Counted from the first letter of the stretch, positions 52,462 to 62,179 are shown. The stretch: DNA of 64,000 bases from an uncultured Flavobacteriales bacterium (GCA_937974555.1 CALJKR010000044.1:1-64000), one strand, 5' to 3'. Translations and numbers: made by a program. The notes: generated by a model not told the origin, from the letters alone.

Positions 52462-53213
52462 CAGTTAATATAAAATTCATTCGGTGCGCGCTGATACAAG
52501 TTGACCGTCCAGCCCACTTTGACTCCCAACAATCCATCGCTACGGCGCTGATCGTCTTTGGTTTGGGTATCATAATTATAACCACGAATACTTTTGGTGG
52601 TGGCTTGAAGGGCCTCAACCCCGATTAAAAAATTAATCCGGCCATTGTTGCTCATGTGGCTGTATCCAAGAAACCCTTTAACTGCAGGACCGCCGGTTAA
52701 TCGATCATATCCTTTTAAATAATCGCCTGACAAGGCATTGATCTCATGACTTTGATGCTCAATCCTTATTTTATGGATCAAATATCCAGCTCCAGCATAC
52801 ACCAAGAGACCCGAGTTTTTATTGGGTCCGATAATCGGAAAAAGATGACCATAATCTGCAAAGAAATTCCAACCACGCTCCTGAATATATACAATGGCAG
52901 GTTGTCCTTGGTTATCCAAAATCTCGCCTTTGGGCGTATACAAATTCTGGAGTAATCCGGGTTCGCTTACGCGATTACCAAAAAGATAATTGGCCTGAAC
53001 TCCCCAATATCTGTATTGCTTGTCTTTGATATGAAATGCCAATCCTGCATTGCCTGTCAGTCCAAAACGCTTGGCCATATCACCGGTTGGCAAACCATAT
53101 CCGTAGGTGATGCTCACATGGGGGTTGTATAAAATGCTATCGCGAACTTGAAACTGTCCCAAGCAAAGTGAGGTGCTCAAGAACAGCATAACTTGAACCA
53201 ACAATGTCCTCAT
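52461..53213 (-). CDS. Outer-membrane beta-barrel protein, unknown function
   Basis: A 250-residue exported protein with signal peptide ending TSLCLGQ. Strand-like segments (HVSITYGYGLPTGDMAKRF, YRYWGVQANYLFGN, LLVYAGAGYLIHKIR, GRINFLIGVEAL) support a barrel of about eight strands. No named family is recognised. It overlaps the response-regulator stop by 1 nt and the waaA start by 1 nt, so it is made from the same message. Confidence 0.7.
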   Translation of the reverse strand: MRTLLVQVMLFLSTSLCLGQFQVRDSILYNPHVSITYGYGLPTGDMAKRFGLTGNAGLAFHIKDKQYRYWGVQANYLFGNRVSEPGLLQNLYTPKGEILDNQGQPAIVYIQERGWNFFADYGHLFPIIGPNKNSGLLVYAGAGYLIHKIRIEHQSHEINALSGDYLKGYDRLTGGPAVKGFLGYSHMSNNGRINFLIGVEALQATTKSIRGYNYDTQTKDDQRRSDGLLGVKVGWTVNLYQRAPNEFYIN

Positions 53214-53908
53214 TATCCCAAGATCAATTTGAAACCCACTCCGTGAATATTGACGATCGAAATGCGATCATCCTCCGACAAATACTTTCTCAACCGGGTA
53301 ATAAATACATCCATACTCCTTCCGACAAAATACGTATCGTCTCCCCAAACCATATTGGCCAACAACTCCCTTTCCAAAACTTGTCCTTGATGTTCCACCA
53401 AAAGCTTCAGCAAGTCTGCCTCTTTCTTGGTTAGCTTTCGCTGCGAGGTGGGACCAACCAAATTGTAATTTTTAAAATCAATTTGGTAAAGCCCCAAAGT
53501 GGTTTCAGCCTTTTGTTCTTGTTTGAATTTGGCATTGCGCTTTAAAATCGCGCGAATGCGCAAAATAAGTTCCTCACTGGAAAAAGGTTTCGTGATGTAA
53601 TCATCACCGCCTACCTGAAATCCCTTAACCTTGTCTTGCGCCATTCCTTTGGCCGTCAAAAAAACGATGGGAACTTCGGTATCAATTTTACGAATATCCT
53701 CGGCCAGTCCAAAACCATCTTTCTTGGGCAACATCACATCCAATAAACAAAGATCATATCCACCTTTATTGAAATGGCTCAAACCCTCTTTTCCATCGCT
53801 GGCCAAATGAACGATAAACCCCTCTTGCTTCAGGGTATCTTGAATGACAAATCCCAAATTGGTGTCGTCTTCCACTAAGAGTATCTGCGCCTGTGTTTCT
53901 GCATTCAT
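53213..53908 (-). CDS. OmpR-family response regulator
   Basis: A 231-residue regulator. The receiver domain (1-125) has phospho-acceptor Asp57 in CLLDVMLP with acidic pair Asp14/Asp15 and Lys in ITKPF. The C-terminal winged helix (about 135-231, LTKKEADLLKLLVEHQGQVLERE, RSMDVFITRLRKYL, IHGVGFKLI) binds DNA. It resembles RprY of Bacteroides. The gene is 12 bp downstream of its histidine kinase and shares a 1-nt overlap with the next gene. Confidence 0.95.
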   Translation of the reverse strand: MNAETQAQILLVEDDTNLGFVIQDTLKQEGFIVHLASDGKEGLSHFNKGGYDLCLLDVMLPKKDGFGLAEDIRKIDTEVPIVFLTAKGMAQDKVKGFQVGGDDYITKPFSSEELILRIRAILKRNAKFKQEQKAETTLGLYQIDFKNYNLVGPTSQRKLTKKEADLLKLLVEHQGQVLERELLANMVWGDDTYFVGRSMDVFITRLRKYLSEDDRISIVNIHGVGFKLILG

Positions 53909-53920
53909 ATTGTGGGTGGA

Positions 53921-55192
53921 TTATATCTTTTTACTCGGTAGCTGCAAGGTAAAAATAGATCCCTTACCCTTTTCACTTTTGACGTTAATTTTTCCTTTCT
54001 GTGCCTTCAGCATGGTCTGCACATAATACAAACCCAAACCAAAGCCCTTGACATTGTGTATATCACCCGTCGATACGCGATAGAACTTATCAAAAATCAA
54101 TCGTTGTTGTCTGCGATTTATACCGATACCGTTGTCTTCTATATCGATAAAAATACATCCCTTGTGATTGCGGGTTCTAACTTTGAGATGAGGAATCTCT
54201 TCTGTGTATTTGATGGCATTGTCCATCAGGTTATATACAATGTTGGACAAATGCACAGGGTCTCCGGAAACCAACGGATTGGTGGCGTCCAATTGAATTG
54301 ACAATTGTCCACCCAATTCTTCCAAACGAATTTGCTGTGCCATGGCTGCTGTTTGCAAAAGTTCATGCATATCAACCGTTTGCCACACCAAGTTCTTTTT
54401 TCTATTGGTCAGAGAAGACAACTGCAAAACTTTTTCCAACTGGGCTTTCAACCGCTTGGATTCATTTTCAATAATCTCAACGTAAGTTTGATGTCTTTGT
54501 CTATCTTCAAAAATTCGGTTCGACTTCAAAGCTTCAGTACTCAATTGAATAGTGGCCAATGGCGTTTTCAATTCGTGGGTCATGTTGTTGACGAAATCGT
54601 TGCGTACGGTAGATAATCGTTTTTCTCGAAACAACACCCCAATGGTATAGGCAAAAAAGACAAAAATCAAAAAGATGACCACAGAACTGTACATCCAAAA
54701 GTCAATTCGTTTGAACAAGAAAATATTCTTCTGTGGAAAATACAAAGACAGGTAATGGCCTTCAGAGGGAAACAATTTCAGCCCACTCTTGGGCTCGGAC
54801 TTATCATCTTGCACCCTAAGATCTATCCAACCTTTGACTTCGTATTGATTAGAAAAGCAATCAAAAACGCCATACTCCACCTCTTCTAATACACCCTGCA
54901 TTTGCAATTCATCTTCCAACAATGTTTGCAGCAAATAAGGAGACGGCGTATGGTTCAAGCTAATGATGTATGAGCCTCTACCCATTGTCTTGGGGGGATC
55001 AACAATGGACTGATCATTTTCAATGAGGTGAACTTTGTTCACCACATTGATCAAGACCGAATTAACCTTTGAAGCAAAGACATCCTCTTGCAGTTGATAT
55101 GCTTGTGTAACCCAATACACTTGCCCTGCGGTAATCAACCCTAAAGAGATAACAGCAAGAAGAATAACTACTGCAATGCTTCTTTTGATCAT
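53921..55192 (-). CDS. Membrane sensor histidine kinase
   Basis: A 423-residue kinase: a first membrane helix (about 7-30), a periplasmic sensor region (about 31-165), a second helix (about 168-190), then the dimerisation box NNMTHELKTPLA and the ATPase with NAIKYTEE (N box), DNGIGI and GFGLGLYYV (G boxes). It is the partner of the response regulator encoded next and resembles RprX. It overlaps the fabD stop by 4 nt. The signal is unknown; envelope stress is plausible from context. Confidence 0.94.
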   Translation of the reverse strand: MIKRSIAVVILLAVISLGLITAGQVYWVTQAYQLQEDVFASKVNSVLINVVNKVHLIENDQSIVDPPKTMGRGSYIISLNHTPSPYLLQTLLEDELQMQGVLEEVEYGVFDCFSNQYEVKGWIDLRVQDDKSEPKSGLKLFPSEGHYLSLYFPQKNIFLFKRIDFWMYSSVVIFLIFVFFAYTIGVLFREKRLSTVRNDFVNNMTHELKTPLATIQLSTEALKSNRIFEDRQRHQTYVEIIENESKRLKAQLEKVLQLSSLTNRKKNLVWQTVDMHELLQTAAMAQQIRLEELGGQLSIQLDATNPLVSGDPVHLSNIVYNLMDNAIKYTEEIPHLKVRTRNHKGCIFIDIEDNGIGINRRQQRLIFDKFYRVSTGDIHNVKGFGLGLYYVQTMLKAQKGKINVKSEKGKGSIFTLQLPSKKI

Positions 55193-56076
55193 CCTTCAAT
55201 TCCAGCGGATACTGTAGGCAAATCGCGGTTTACCTTTTTGAACAATCCTTGAAGCACCTTTCCAGGACCTACTTCCACCACTTCATTACAACCATCAGCA
55301 ATCATGTTTTCCATAATTTGGGTCCAACGAACAGGGGCGGTCAATTGCTCAATCAAATTCTTTTTAATAATCTCAGGATCTGTCTGCGGCTGTGCATTTA
55401 CATTCTGATATACGGGGCATACTGGTGCATTAAAAGGCGTCTGCGCAATGGCCGACATCAACTCTTCTTGAGCGGGCATCATCAAAGGACTATGAAAAGC
55501 GCCACCTACTTGTAACTTCAAAGCACGCTTTGCGCCAGCCTCTGTTAACTTGGCGCAAGCCATATCAATTGCTTCATTGCTTCCTGAAATAACCAATTGC
55601 CCTGGACAATTGTAGTTGGCAGCAACTACAACACCGTCAATGGCAGCACAAATTTCTTCAACCTTTGCATCCTCCAAACCCAAGATGGCAGCCATCGTGG
55701 ATGGATTAATCTCACAAGCACGCTGCATGGCTTGTGCACGAGCACTCACCAATTTCAATCCATCTTCAAAATCCATGGCCCCTGCAGCGACCAATGCTGA
55801 AAATTCTCCTAGGCTATGTCCGGCTACCATATTGGGTTGAAAAGAATCACCCAAACATTTGGCCAACACCACACTATGTAAAAAGATGGCGGGTTGGGTA
55901 ACATTGGTTTGCTTCAATTCGTCTTCTGTTCCATTGAACATGATATCCGTAATTCTGAAACCCAAAATCTCATTGGCTCTTTCCAACAACGATTTTCCTA
56001 ACTCACTTTGCTCATAAAGGTCTTTGGCCATTCCTGTGAATTGCGCTCCTTGACCCGGAAAAACATACGCTTTCAT
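55189..56076 (-). CDS. fabD: Malonyl-CoA:ACP transacylase
   Basis: A 295-residue enzyme loading malonyl groups onto acyl carrier protein for fatty-acid synthesis. PGQGAQFTGM opens the fold, the nucleophile is Ser88 in GHSLGE, and GGAFHSPLM carries the catalytic His. It overlaps the downstream histidine kinase by 4 nt, an unusual coupling of a fatty-acid enzyme with a two-component system and KDO transferase. Confidence 0.96.
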   Translation of the reverse strand: MKAYVFPGQGAQFTGMAKDLYEQSELGKSLLERANEILGFRITDIMFNGTEDELKQTNVTQPAIFLHSVVLAKCLGDSFQPNMVAGHSLGEFSALVAAGAMDFEDGLKLVSARAQAMQRACEINPSTMAAILGLEDAKVEEICAAIDGVVVAANYNCPGQLVISGSNEAIDMACAKLTEAGAKRALKLQVGGAFHSPLMMPAQEELMSAIAQTPFNAPVCPVYQNVNAQPQTDPEIIKKNLIEQLTAPVRWTQIMENMIADGCNEVVEVGPGKVLQGLFKKVNRDLPTVSAGIEG

Positions 56077-56095
56077 TTTCTAAATATGGTTTGAA

Positions 56096-57157
56096 TTAAT
56101 TTTTGATCCATTGAATGGTGGCAGCATCGGATTGGAAAAAATAATTTCCGATGGGCAATGACTGCACATTGATTCCATTTTGCTTTTCATACAATCCCGA
56201 TAAAACCACGCGGCCTGTTAGATCAACAATGCGATAAGTTGATCCACTGGCAATATTGGCAAATAAAAGATCCGAAGAGGGATTGGGGAAAATTTGCAAT
56301 TGAGGCATATCGTTTAACTCCGCCATAGAAGCGGATGTTGCATCGTAAACCAAAGTACTGGATACAGCTCCAGCAGTAGTATTGATCTGCAGCAAAGGAA
56401 CATTAATCCCAGGAGTCAACCACTTATACTCAATGGCCTCAGGGCGAGCAAAAGGCAAGTTCAATCCAAATTGATCCACCACCAAAATATCATCCGCATT
56501 CACTGTTGACTTTACCTTGATCACAGGATAATTGGTACCGAAATAATTCATAGTCCCATAGGCCAATACTTGGGTTCGGCGCGTTTGAGCCGTGGTGTAT
56601 GAACCCAAAGTTGGAATTTGATAATTGAAATATGCATCATTGGTTTGATCCAAACCATAGGTCAGAGGCAAAGGATAAATGACATCTACAGGATCTCCAG
56701 CAGCACCTGTTGGTAATCCACTAATGGTCAATCCAAATCCAGTCAATGCAAAACGATCACTTCTATTTTGATAAAAGGCATACGCATCCTCTAAAGTAAT
56801 GGGAACAGGTAATGGAAGCTGATCCAAAGGCAACTGAGGCAATGCCGTTACTGTATGATAAGCACTATAATGTTCTTGGTCAAATGGAGATCCAAAGAAA
56901 AACTGATATGCCACTGGCGCACCACTCATGGGCATGCAATCGGTTGTGGTTGTAGAACCCAACAAAGTAACATTGGTACTACCCACATTCCAAGTCAAGT
57001 TTGCACCTGACTCTTCCAAATCCCAATTGCCTGTCCAAGTTGCATTTTCTTGATACAACACATCGCCAGATTGGGGAAGATCCGCAGAAACAATTTGAAT
57101 CTGCGCAAATGAAAGTTGTCCCAAAAGCAACATGAGACCGGTAGTCATTTTTTTCAT
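56096..57157 (-). CDS. T9SS cargo protein, unknown function
   Basis: A 353-residue secreted protein with signal peptide MKKMTTGLMLLLGQLSFAQ (ATG at 57157). The body is about 250 residues of beta-rich sequence with no recognised domain. The C-terminus is a T9SS sorting domain (MPQLQIFPNPSSDLLFANIA, IVDLTGRVVLSG, LPIGNYFF). It lies 19 bp upstream of fabD on the same strand and may share its transcript. Confidence 0.82.
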   Translation of the reverse strand: MKKMTTGLMLLLGQLSFAQIQIVSADLPQSGDVLYQENATWTGNWDLEESGANLTWNVGSTNVTLLGSTTTTDCMPMSGAPVAYQFFFGSPFDQEHYSAYHTVTALPQLPLDQLPLPVPITLEDAYAFYQNRSDRFALTGFGLTISGLPTGAAGDPVDVIYPLPLTYGLDQTNDAYFNYQIPTLGSYTTAQTRRTQVLAYGTMNYFGTNYPVIKVKSTVNADDILVVDQFGLNLPFARPEAIEYKWLTPGINVPLLQINTTAGAVSSTLVYDATSASMAELNDMPQLQIFPNPSSDLLFANIASGSTYRIVDLTGRVVLSGLYEKQNGINVQSLPIGNYFFQSDAATIQWIKN

Positions 57158-57278
57158 TGTGTATTTTTTTTCGAATTTAAACAATCGTGAATAACTTGTG
57201 GGGAATTTTTTGAGAATTCAGAAATAACATGTGCGGCTATGTTTAGTTTCGTAATCACCTAACCAAGTAAAAAAAGCC

Positions 57279-57551
57279 ATGATCGATCGCTACGATTTTG
57301 TGATTTTAGATATCATTCAGAACTTTAAAAAGAACAACAAAAATCAGTTGATTAGGTTGTCTCAATTGGAGGCCAACTTTTGGGTAAAAATCGAAAGAGA
57401 CCTTGCCCATCAAAATCAAAGCGCCCACCTGGGTGAGCGCATTTCAAAATTGTATTTGGAAGGTTTTATTCTCAACAAACCCAACGTAGGTTATACCTTG
57501 ACTCGCAAGGGTAAGGAATTATTGCAAAATCAAAACGTGGTATTGGATTAA
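57279..57551 (+). CDS. Small winged-helix-like protein
   Basis: A 90-residue basic protein. DFVILDIIQNF, QLIRLSQLEANF, LGERISKLYLEGFIL and GYTLTRKGKELL follow the helix-helix-wing pattern of a PadR/MarR-like winged helix. The partner and target are unknown. It is divergent from the T9SS/fabD genes and converges on ribH with a 13-bp gap. Confidence 0.65.
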   Translation: MIDRYDFVILDIIQNFKKNNKNQLIRLSQLEANFWVKIERDLAHQNQSAHLGERISKLYLEGFILNKPNVGYTLTRKGKELLQNQNVVLD

Positions 57552-57564
57552 ATCCAATCTTCAA

Positions 57565-58053
57565 TCACAACAACATTCTTTGACGCAAATCGGCCATTTT
57601 AATCGCCGTTGCTGCAGCTTCAGAACCTTTGTTACCCAACTTTCCACCGCTGCGATCCTTGGACTGCTGAACGTTATCGTCGGTTAAGACCCCAAAAATA
57701 ACGGGAAGACCATATTGTAAACCCACCTGCATGATTCCCTGCGCAGTGGCTTGAGATACAAAATCAAAATGAGGGGTTTCACCCTTGATAATCGAACCCA
57801 AACAAATTACTGCGTCCGGATTGGCCGATTCTATCATCAACTGTGCACCGTGGGCCAACTCAAAACTGCCCGGAACATATTCTACACGAATGTTTTTCTT
57901 TTTTACCCCAGCCTTCTTTAAAACTGCCAAAGCACCTTTCAATAAATTGCCGGTAATCTCGTGGTTCCATTCGGACACTACGATACCAAATGACAAATGC
58001 CCTACTTCGGGCATTTGACTCCACTCAATGTGGGAAAGATTTGTTGTCGCCAT
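57565..58053 (-). CDS. ribH: 6,7-dimethyl-8-ribityllumazine synthase
   Basis: A 162-residue enzyme of riboflavin synthesis that joins the ribityl-pyrimidine and dihydroxybutanone phosphate. FGIVVSEWNHEITGNLLKGA, VPGSFELAHGAQLM, CLGSIIKGETPHFDFVSQ with the catalytic His, and FGVLTDDNVQQS are standard. It shares a 1-nt overlap with the TPR gene. Confidence 0.97.
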   Translation of the reverse strand: MATTNLSHIEWSQMPEVGHLSFGIVVSEWNHEITGNLLKGALAVLKKAGVKKKNIRVEYVPGSFELAHGAQLMIESANPDAVICLGSIIKGETPHFDFVSQATAQGIMQVGLQYGLPVIFGVLTDDNVQQSKDRSGGKLGNKGSEAAATAIKMADLRQRMLL

Positions 58054-58718
58054 TATTTTGACTGCGCTTGAACGAAAGCCAACATTTTAGCGGCTTCGCT
58101 ATACTCTTGTGTGCGTTTAAAATTATCTACTACGTCTTGCAACATGGCTATTGCCTTGGCATTGTCCTTTCTTTCCAAGTGAACGCGAGCCGCTTTCATC
58201 AAATACACAGGAGCCAATGCTTCTTTTGAATCCGATGCCATGGCTTTCTTGGCTGCTTTCTCCAACCAATTGGCTGCCTCATCCAATTGACCCAATTCCA
58301 CATACATGTCGCCCACGTTTCCAATCGCTTGAATACCCACCGTATTGTCGTTGAAATCTACGTCCTTGAATAAATCCAATGCCCCCTGAAAATCGCCGGT
58401 ATTGCGCTTGGCACAAGCTGCATAATAAGCAGCCTTTTCAGCAGCAGGCGTTCCGCTGTAGGATTCCATGATAGACAGAGCACCTTCATTTTGGCCATCG
58501 CCATCCAAGACCCATTTCATGCTGTCCATCTCTGCCCATTGCTCAACACGCCACAAGGCTTGTTCAGCAGAGGTTTGGCGAGGCTTAGAATACAAGAAAG
58601 TATAGGCAACATAACCTACTACTACTGCACCAACGGCACCCAAAGCGATGTTGATGTTTTTCTTATTGTTAGCATAAAATCCAGTCAAGGATTTTCCAGT
58701 TGGTAAATTTTCTGACAT
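58053..58718 (-). CDS. Membrane-anchored TPR protein
   Basis: A 221-residue protein with one N-terminal membrane helix (about 22-42, INIALGAVGAVVVGYVAYTFL) and at least three TPR-like repeats in the C-terminal part (GDFQGALDLFKDV, GQLDEAANWLEKAA, KDNAKAIAMLQDVV). It resembles the TPR protein often found before ribH in Bacteroidota. The role is probably scaffolding in the envelope. It is divergent from recF. Confidence 0.78.
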   Translation of the reverse strand: MSENLPTGKSLTGFYANNKKNINIALGAVGAVVVGYVAYTFLYSKPRQTSAEQALWRVEQWAEMDSMKWVLDGDGQNEGALSIMESYSGTPAAEKAAYYAACAKRNTGDFQGALDLFKDVDFNDNTVGIQAIGNVGDMYVELGQLDEAANWLEKAAKKAMASDSKEALAPVYLMKAARVHLERKDNAKAIAMLQDVVDNFKRTQEYSEAAKMLAFVQAQSK

Positions 58719-58772
58719 GATTCAAAATTTCGAGCGCCGAAAATAAGACATTTTATCGAATCTTTGCAAAAT

Positions 58773-59873
58773 ATGTCAGATGGTCATCAAAAACTGTGGG
58801 AAGGTCTTCGTTTGTATCAATTCAAGAAGCACCTGGAAATGGATATTTCCATGGGCGATTCCTTCAATTGCTGGCTGGGACATAACGGAAGCGGCAAGAC
58901 CAACGCCTTGGACGCCTTGTACTATTTGTGCATGACCAAAAGCTATTTTCACCACACCGACCAGTATACCATTACCCAGGGGTTTGAAGAATGCAGCATC
59001 AAAGGTTGGGGACACAATGGCTCCGTTCCCTTTGAGATTTTAATGACCTTGCGCAAGCCAGGTAAGAAAATCATCGATATCAATGGCAAAGCATTGGATC
59101 GCTTGTCCATGCATATCGGTTGGCAACCGGTGGTGGTCATCGCTCCGCAAGACAATATGCTGATCACAGAAGGAGCAGAGGAAAGAAGAAGGTGGTGGGA
59201 TTCGGCCATCAGCCAAACCCAACCCAGTTATCTGCAACAATTGATGCAATACAATCACCTCCTGCTCCAACGCAATGCTTACCTCAAAAATTTACAAGGA
59301 AGATCAGTGGACGTAGAAGCATTGACTTTGTACGACGAAATGATGGCACCACTCTCCATGGAAATCCAAGCGATTAGGAAAAACTTCTTGGAAGCCTTTC
59401 AGCCTTTGTTTCAGCATATCTCGACGTTTATCACCGGAAGTGCCGATGCCGTAGATGTGCAATGGACCTCCGATGTTTTTGAAAACAATCCCATATCCAT
59501 TTGGAAAGAGCGAATGGATCGCGATAAATTGGCGGAAAGAACCACTGCTGGATTGCACCGCGATGATCTTGAATTCTTGCTCAACGGTTTGCCCATTAAA
59601 AAGCTGGGATCTCAAGGGCAGCAGAAATCCTTTCTCATCTCCCTCAAGTTGGCGCAAATGGTCTACACCCAAAACATCAGTCTTTCCAATGTCGTTTTGC
59701 TGTTGGATGACATTCACGATAAATTGGATGGCAATCGATTGAAACAATTGTTTCAGTGGCTGCATGAAAATATGAAAGGTCAAGTGGTGATTACAGATAC
59801 AGACACAGAACGAATTCCCAAAATGTTAAGAGAAATGGGTGTTGAACCCCATTGCCATATATTTGAGTCATGA
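58773..59873 (+). CDS. recF: DNA replication and repair protein RecF
   Basis: A 366-residue SMC-like ATPase acting with RecO/RecR to load RecA at gaps. Walker A GHNGSGKT at 36-43, signature SQGQQK and Walker B VVLLLDDIHDKLD are present. WQPVVVIAPQDNML and GAEERRRWWDSAIS are RecF-specific. The ATG at 58773 is chosen over a TTG three codons upstream. An AATCTTTG box ends 6 nt before it. It overlaps the DUF721 gene by 4 nt. Confidence 0.95.
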   Translation: MSDGHQKLWEGLRLYQFKKHLEMDISMGDSFNCWLGHNGSGKTNALDALYYLCMTKSYFHHTDQYTITQGFEECSIKGWGHNGSVPFEILMTLRKPGKKIIDINGKALDRLSMHIGWQPVVVIAPQDNMLITEGAEERRRWWDSAISQTQPSYLQQLMQYNHLLLQRNAYLKNLQGRSVDVEALTLYDEMMAPLSMEIQAIRKNFLEAFQPLFQHISTFITGSADAVDVQWTSDVFENNPISIWKERMDRDKLAERTTAGLHRDDLEFLLNGLPIKKLGSQGQQKSFLISLKLAQMVYTQNISLSNVVLLLDDIHDKLDGNRLKQLFQWLHENMKGQVVITDTDTERIPKMLREMGVEPHCHIFES

Positions 59874-60160
59874 GGGATTACAACAATCAGCCTGTGGGCG
59901 CCATCATCAAAGAGTGGCTCAACAAAAAAGGCTGGGACAAAAAGATGAAACAGCTGGATGCTGTGGATGCATATTTTGAGATTGTTGGCCCTTTCATCGC
60001 GAAGCATACCCTAAAAGCAGAAATGCGAGGCAAAACATTGGCTCTGCAAATAGACAGTGGCGTCATCAAACAAGAATTGAGTTCCAATCGCGAATTTCTA
60101 TTGCAACAAATCAATGCCAAAACGGGTCTGAATTCTGTGGATAAAATTGAAGTTTGGTAA
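59870..60160 (+). CDS. DUF721 / DciA-like protein
   Basis: A 96-residue protein with the DUF721 pattern (IIKEWLNKKGW, YFEIVGPFIAKHTL, LALQIDSGVIKQELSSNREFLLQQIN). DciA proteins of this family load the replicative helicase in many bacteria. The 4-nt overlap with recF matches the conserved recF-DUF721 order and the DNA-replication role. Confidence 0.85.
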   Translation: MRDYNNQPVGAIIKEWLNKKGWDKKMKQLDAVDAYFEIVGPFIAKHTLKAEMRGKTLALQIDSGVIKQELSSNREFLLQQINAKTGLNSVDKIEVW

Positions 60161-60173
60161 AGTTGAGTATATC

Positions 60174-62141
60174 ATGAAAAAAGTGTGGAATAATCATCCC
60201 AAAAAAGCCCTTACGCTTTTGATGATCGTCGGTGTTTCTTTATTCTCTATTGCCTGGCAAGTGCAGCGACACAAAGGGAAATACCACTCCGAAGCTGAAA
60301 TGGTGAAAATGTTGGACGGCAACTTGCCCATTTTTGATAATGGCGTTTTTGTTGGATCTGGCAGATGCGCTGGATGTCATGGCGTTGATCCCGTGGGATT
60401 TGCCAACATCACATCGGAAGGAGAATTGGTAAATCCAGCCGAAAACTGGCGTGGCACCATGATGGCCAATTCAGCCAAAGATCCATTTTGGAGAGCCAAA
60501 CTTTCTCATGAAATGCTAGTCAATCCTGGACATGCACAAGAATTGGTGGATAAATGCACTTCCTGTCATGCCCCCATTGGCAAATACACCAACAGCATCA
60601 ACGGAAATCCACATTACGATATCACCCAACTGCCCACGGATTCCATGGCCAGAGACGGGGTCAATTGCAGCGCTTGTCACCAACAGAGAATGGACAATTT
60701 GGGGCAACATTTCAGTGGTGAATTGTATTACCATACCGATACCATTTGGGGACCTTTTGTCAGTGAAGAAATGGACTTCCCCATTTTCTATCAAGCGATG
60801 CAGAGCTTTGTGGGCTATACACCCGTAGGAAATCACAAATTCACCAAATCAGAAGCCTGTGCGGCTTGTCATACCCTATCCACACATACTGCAGATTTAT
60901 CCGGTAATTTAACCGGGCAAACCTTTGTTGAGCAAGCCACATATCATGAATGGCTCAATTCATCCTACAAAACCAGCACCGACCCGCTTGTGCACAAAGA
61001 GTGTCAAGATTGTCACATGCCCAAATTGCAGGAGCCCATCGTCATTGCATCGGGATATTCATTCCTTCCCGGAAGACAACCCTACGGGCAACATTGGTTT
61101 GTTGGTGGAAATTATTACATGTTGCAAATGTTACGCAACAATATTGACGCGCTGGACTTGACTGCCAACGCCACTCATTTCAATACCGTTTTGGCCCGCA
61201 CGGAGCAACAGCTCATGAATGAAACCGCCCAAATGCAATTGATTCAAGGAACAGTGGATGCAGATACCGCCCGCTTTGAACTTCGAATCAAAAACCTCGC
61301 GGGGCACAAATTCCCCAGCGGTTATCCTGCCAGAAGAGCTTTCGTAGAGTTTGTAGTAACAGACAACTCCGGAAACGAAGTATTTCGCAGCGGCGGTGTA
61401 AACCAAGAGTACCGGGTAATTGGAGAAAACGCCACCTATGAGCCTCACTACAACATCATCAACAGTCCCGAGCAAGTGCAGATTTATGAGATGGTCATGG
61501 CCGATGTCAATGGAAACAAAACCACTGTTTTGGAACGCGCCGCAGATTATTTGAAAGACAATCGATTGGTACCCCTGGGATTCTCCAGCACACCAGGTGG
61601 TTTGTATGATACCACGCGCATCGTTGGGGTAAATGGCGATCCCGATTTCAACTTCGAAAATAACTTAGAAGGAAGTGGAACCGATGTCGTGCACTTCCAC
61701 TTGCCTGTGGGATCATGGAGTGGTGATTTTCATGTTACCGCGCGTTTGCTGTATCAATCCGCTCCTCCCCAATACATGGATGAGATGTTTGCTTACGATT
61801 CCCCTGAAATCAACACCTTCAGAGGGATGTACAACAACTTACCAGCAAGTCCATTCGAAGTAGCGTTGGCAGAAACCAATTTCAGTCATGTAGGCGTTAA
61901 TGAAATTAAAGCACGTCCTACACTCTTTCCCAACCCCTCACTCAATGGATGGGTATATTTAAATAATCCCCAGTCGTTGGTCACAGAAGTGGATGTTTAC
62001 AATAATGCAGGGCAATGGCTATTTAAAAAGTACATTACCCAAAGCCAGACCGCCATTGAGTTGCCTGAGGACAAAGGAACTTACCTTTTGGTATTGAAAG
62101 GATATACTGAGAGAAGAGTCATGAAAGTGGTTCGCAATTAA
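60174..62141 (+). CDS. Five-heme c-type cytochrome with T9SS sorting domain
   Basis: A 655-residue exported protein. An N-terminal hydrophobic segment (about 12-27) is a signal or anchor. Five CxxCH heme motifs are seen: CAGCH (65), CTSCH (128), CSACH (165), CAACH (229), CQDCH (277). Several other His could be axial ligands. A beta-sandwich region follows with AGHKFPSGYPARRAFVEF and a FHVTARLLY strand, as in multiheme cytochromes of the c554 type. The C-terminal 80 residues are a T9SS-type sorting domain (RPTLFPNPSLNGWVYLN to VMKVVRN). The combination implies a surface-exposed or released redox protein. The ATG at 60174 follows the DUF721 gene by 13 bp. Confidence 0.85.
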   Translation: MKKVWNNHPKKALTLLMIVGVSLFSIAWQVQRHKGKYHSEAEMVKMLDGNLPIFDNGVFVGSGRCAGCHGVDPVGFANITSEGELVNPAENWRGTMMANSAKDPFWRAKLSHEMLVNPGHAQELVDKCTSCHAPIGKYTNSINGNPHYDITQLPTDSMARDGVNCSACHQQRMDNLGQHFSGELYYHTDTIWGPFVSEEMDFPIFYQAMQSFVGYTPVGNHKFTKSEACAACHTLSTHTADLSGNLTGQTFVEQATYHEWLNSSYKTSTDPLVHKECQDCHMPKLQEPIVIASGYSFLPGRQPYGQHWFVGGNYYMLQMLRNNIDALDLTANATHFNTVLARTEQQLMNETAQMQLIQGTVDADTARFELRIKNLAGHKFPSGYPARRAFVEFVVTDNSGNEVFRSGGVNQEYRVIGENATYEPHYNIINSPEQVQIYEMVMADVNGNKTTVLERAADYLKDNRLVPLGFSSTPGGLYDTTRIVGVNGDPDFNFENNLEGSGTDVVHFHLPVGSWSGDFHVTARLLYQSAPPQYMDEMFAYDSPEINTFRGMYNNLPASPFEVALAETNFSHVGVNEIKARPTLFPNPSLNGWVYLNNPQSLVTEVDVYNNAGQWLFKKYITQSQTAIELPEDKGTYLLVLKGYTERRVMKVVRN

Positions 62142-62179
62142 ATCGCGCAACCTTTCATCCGTATTATCTTAGCGCCCGT

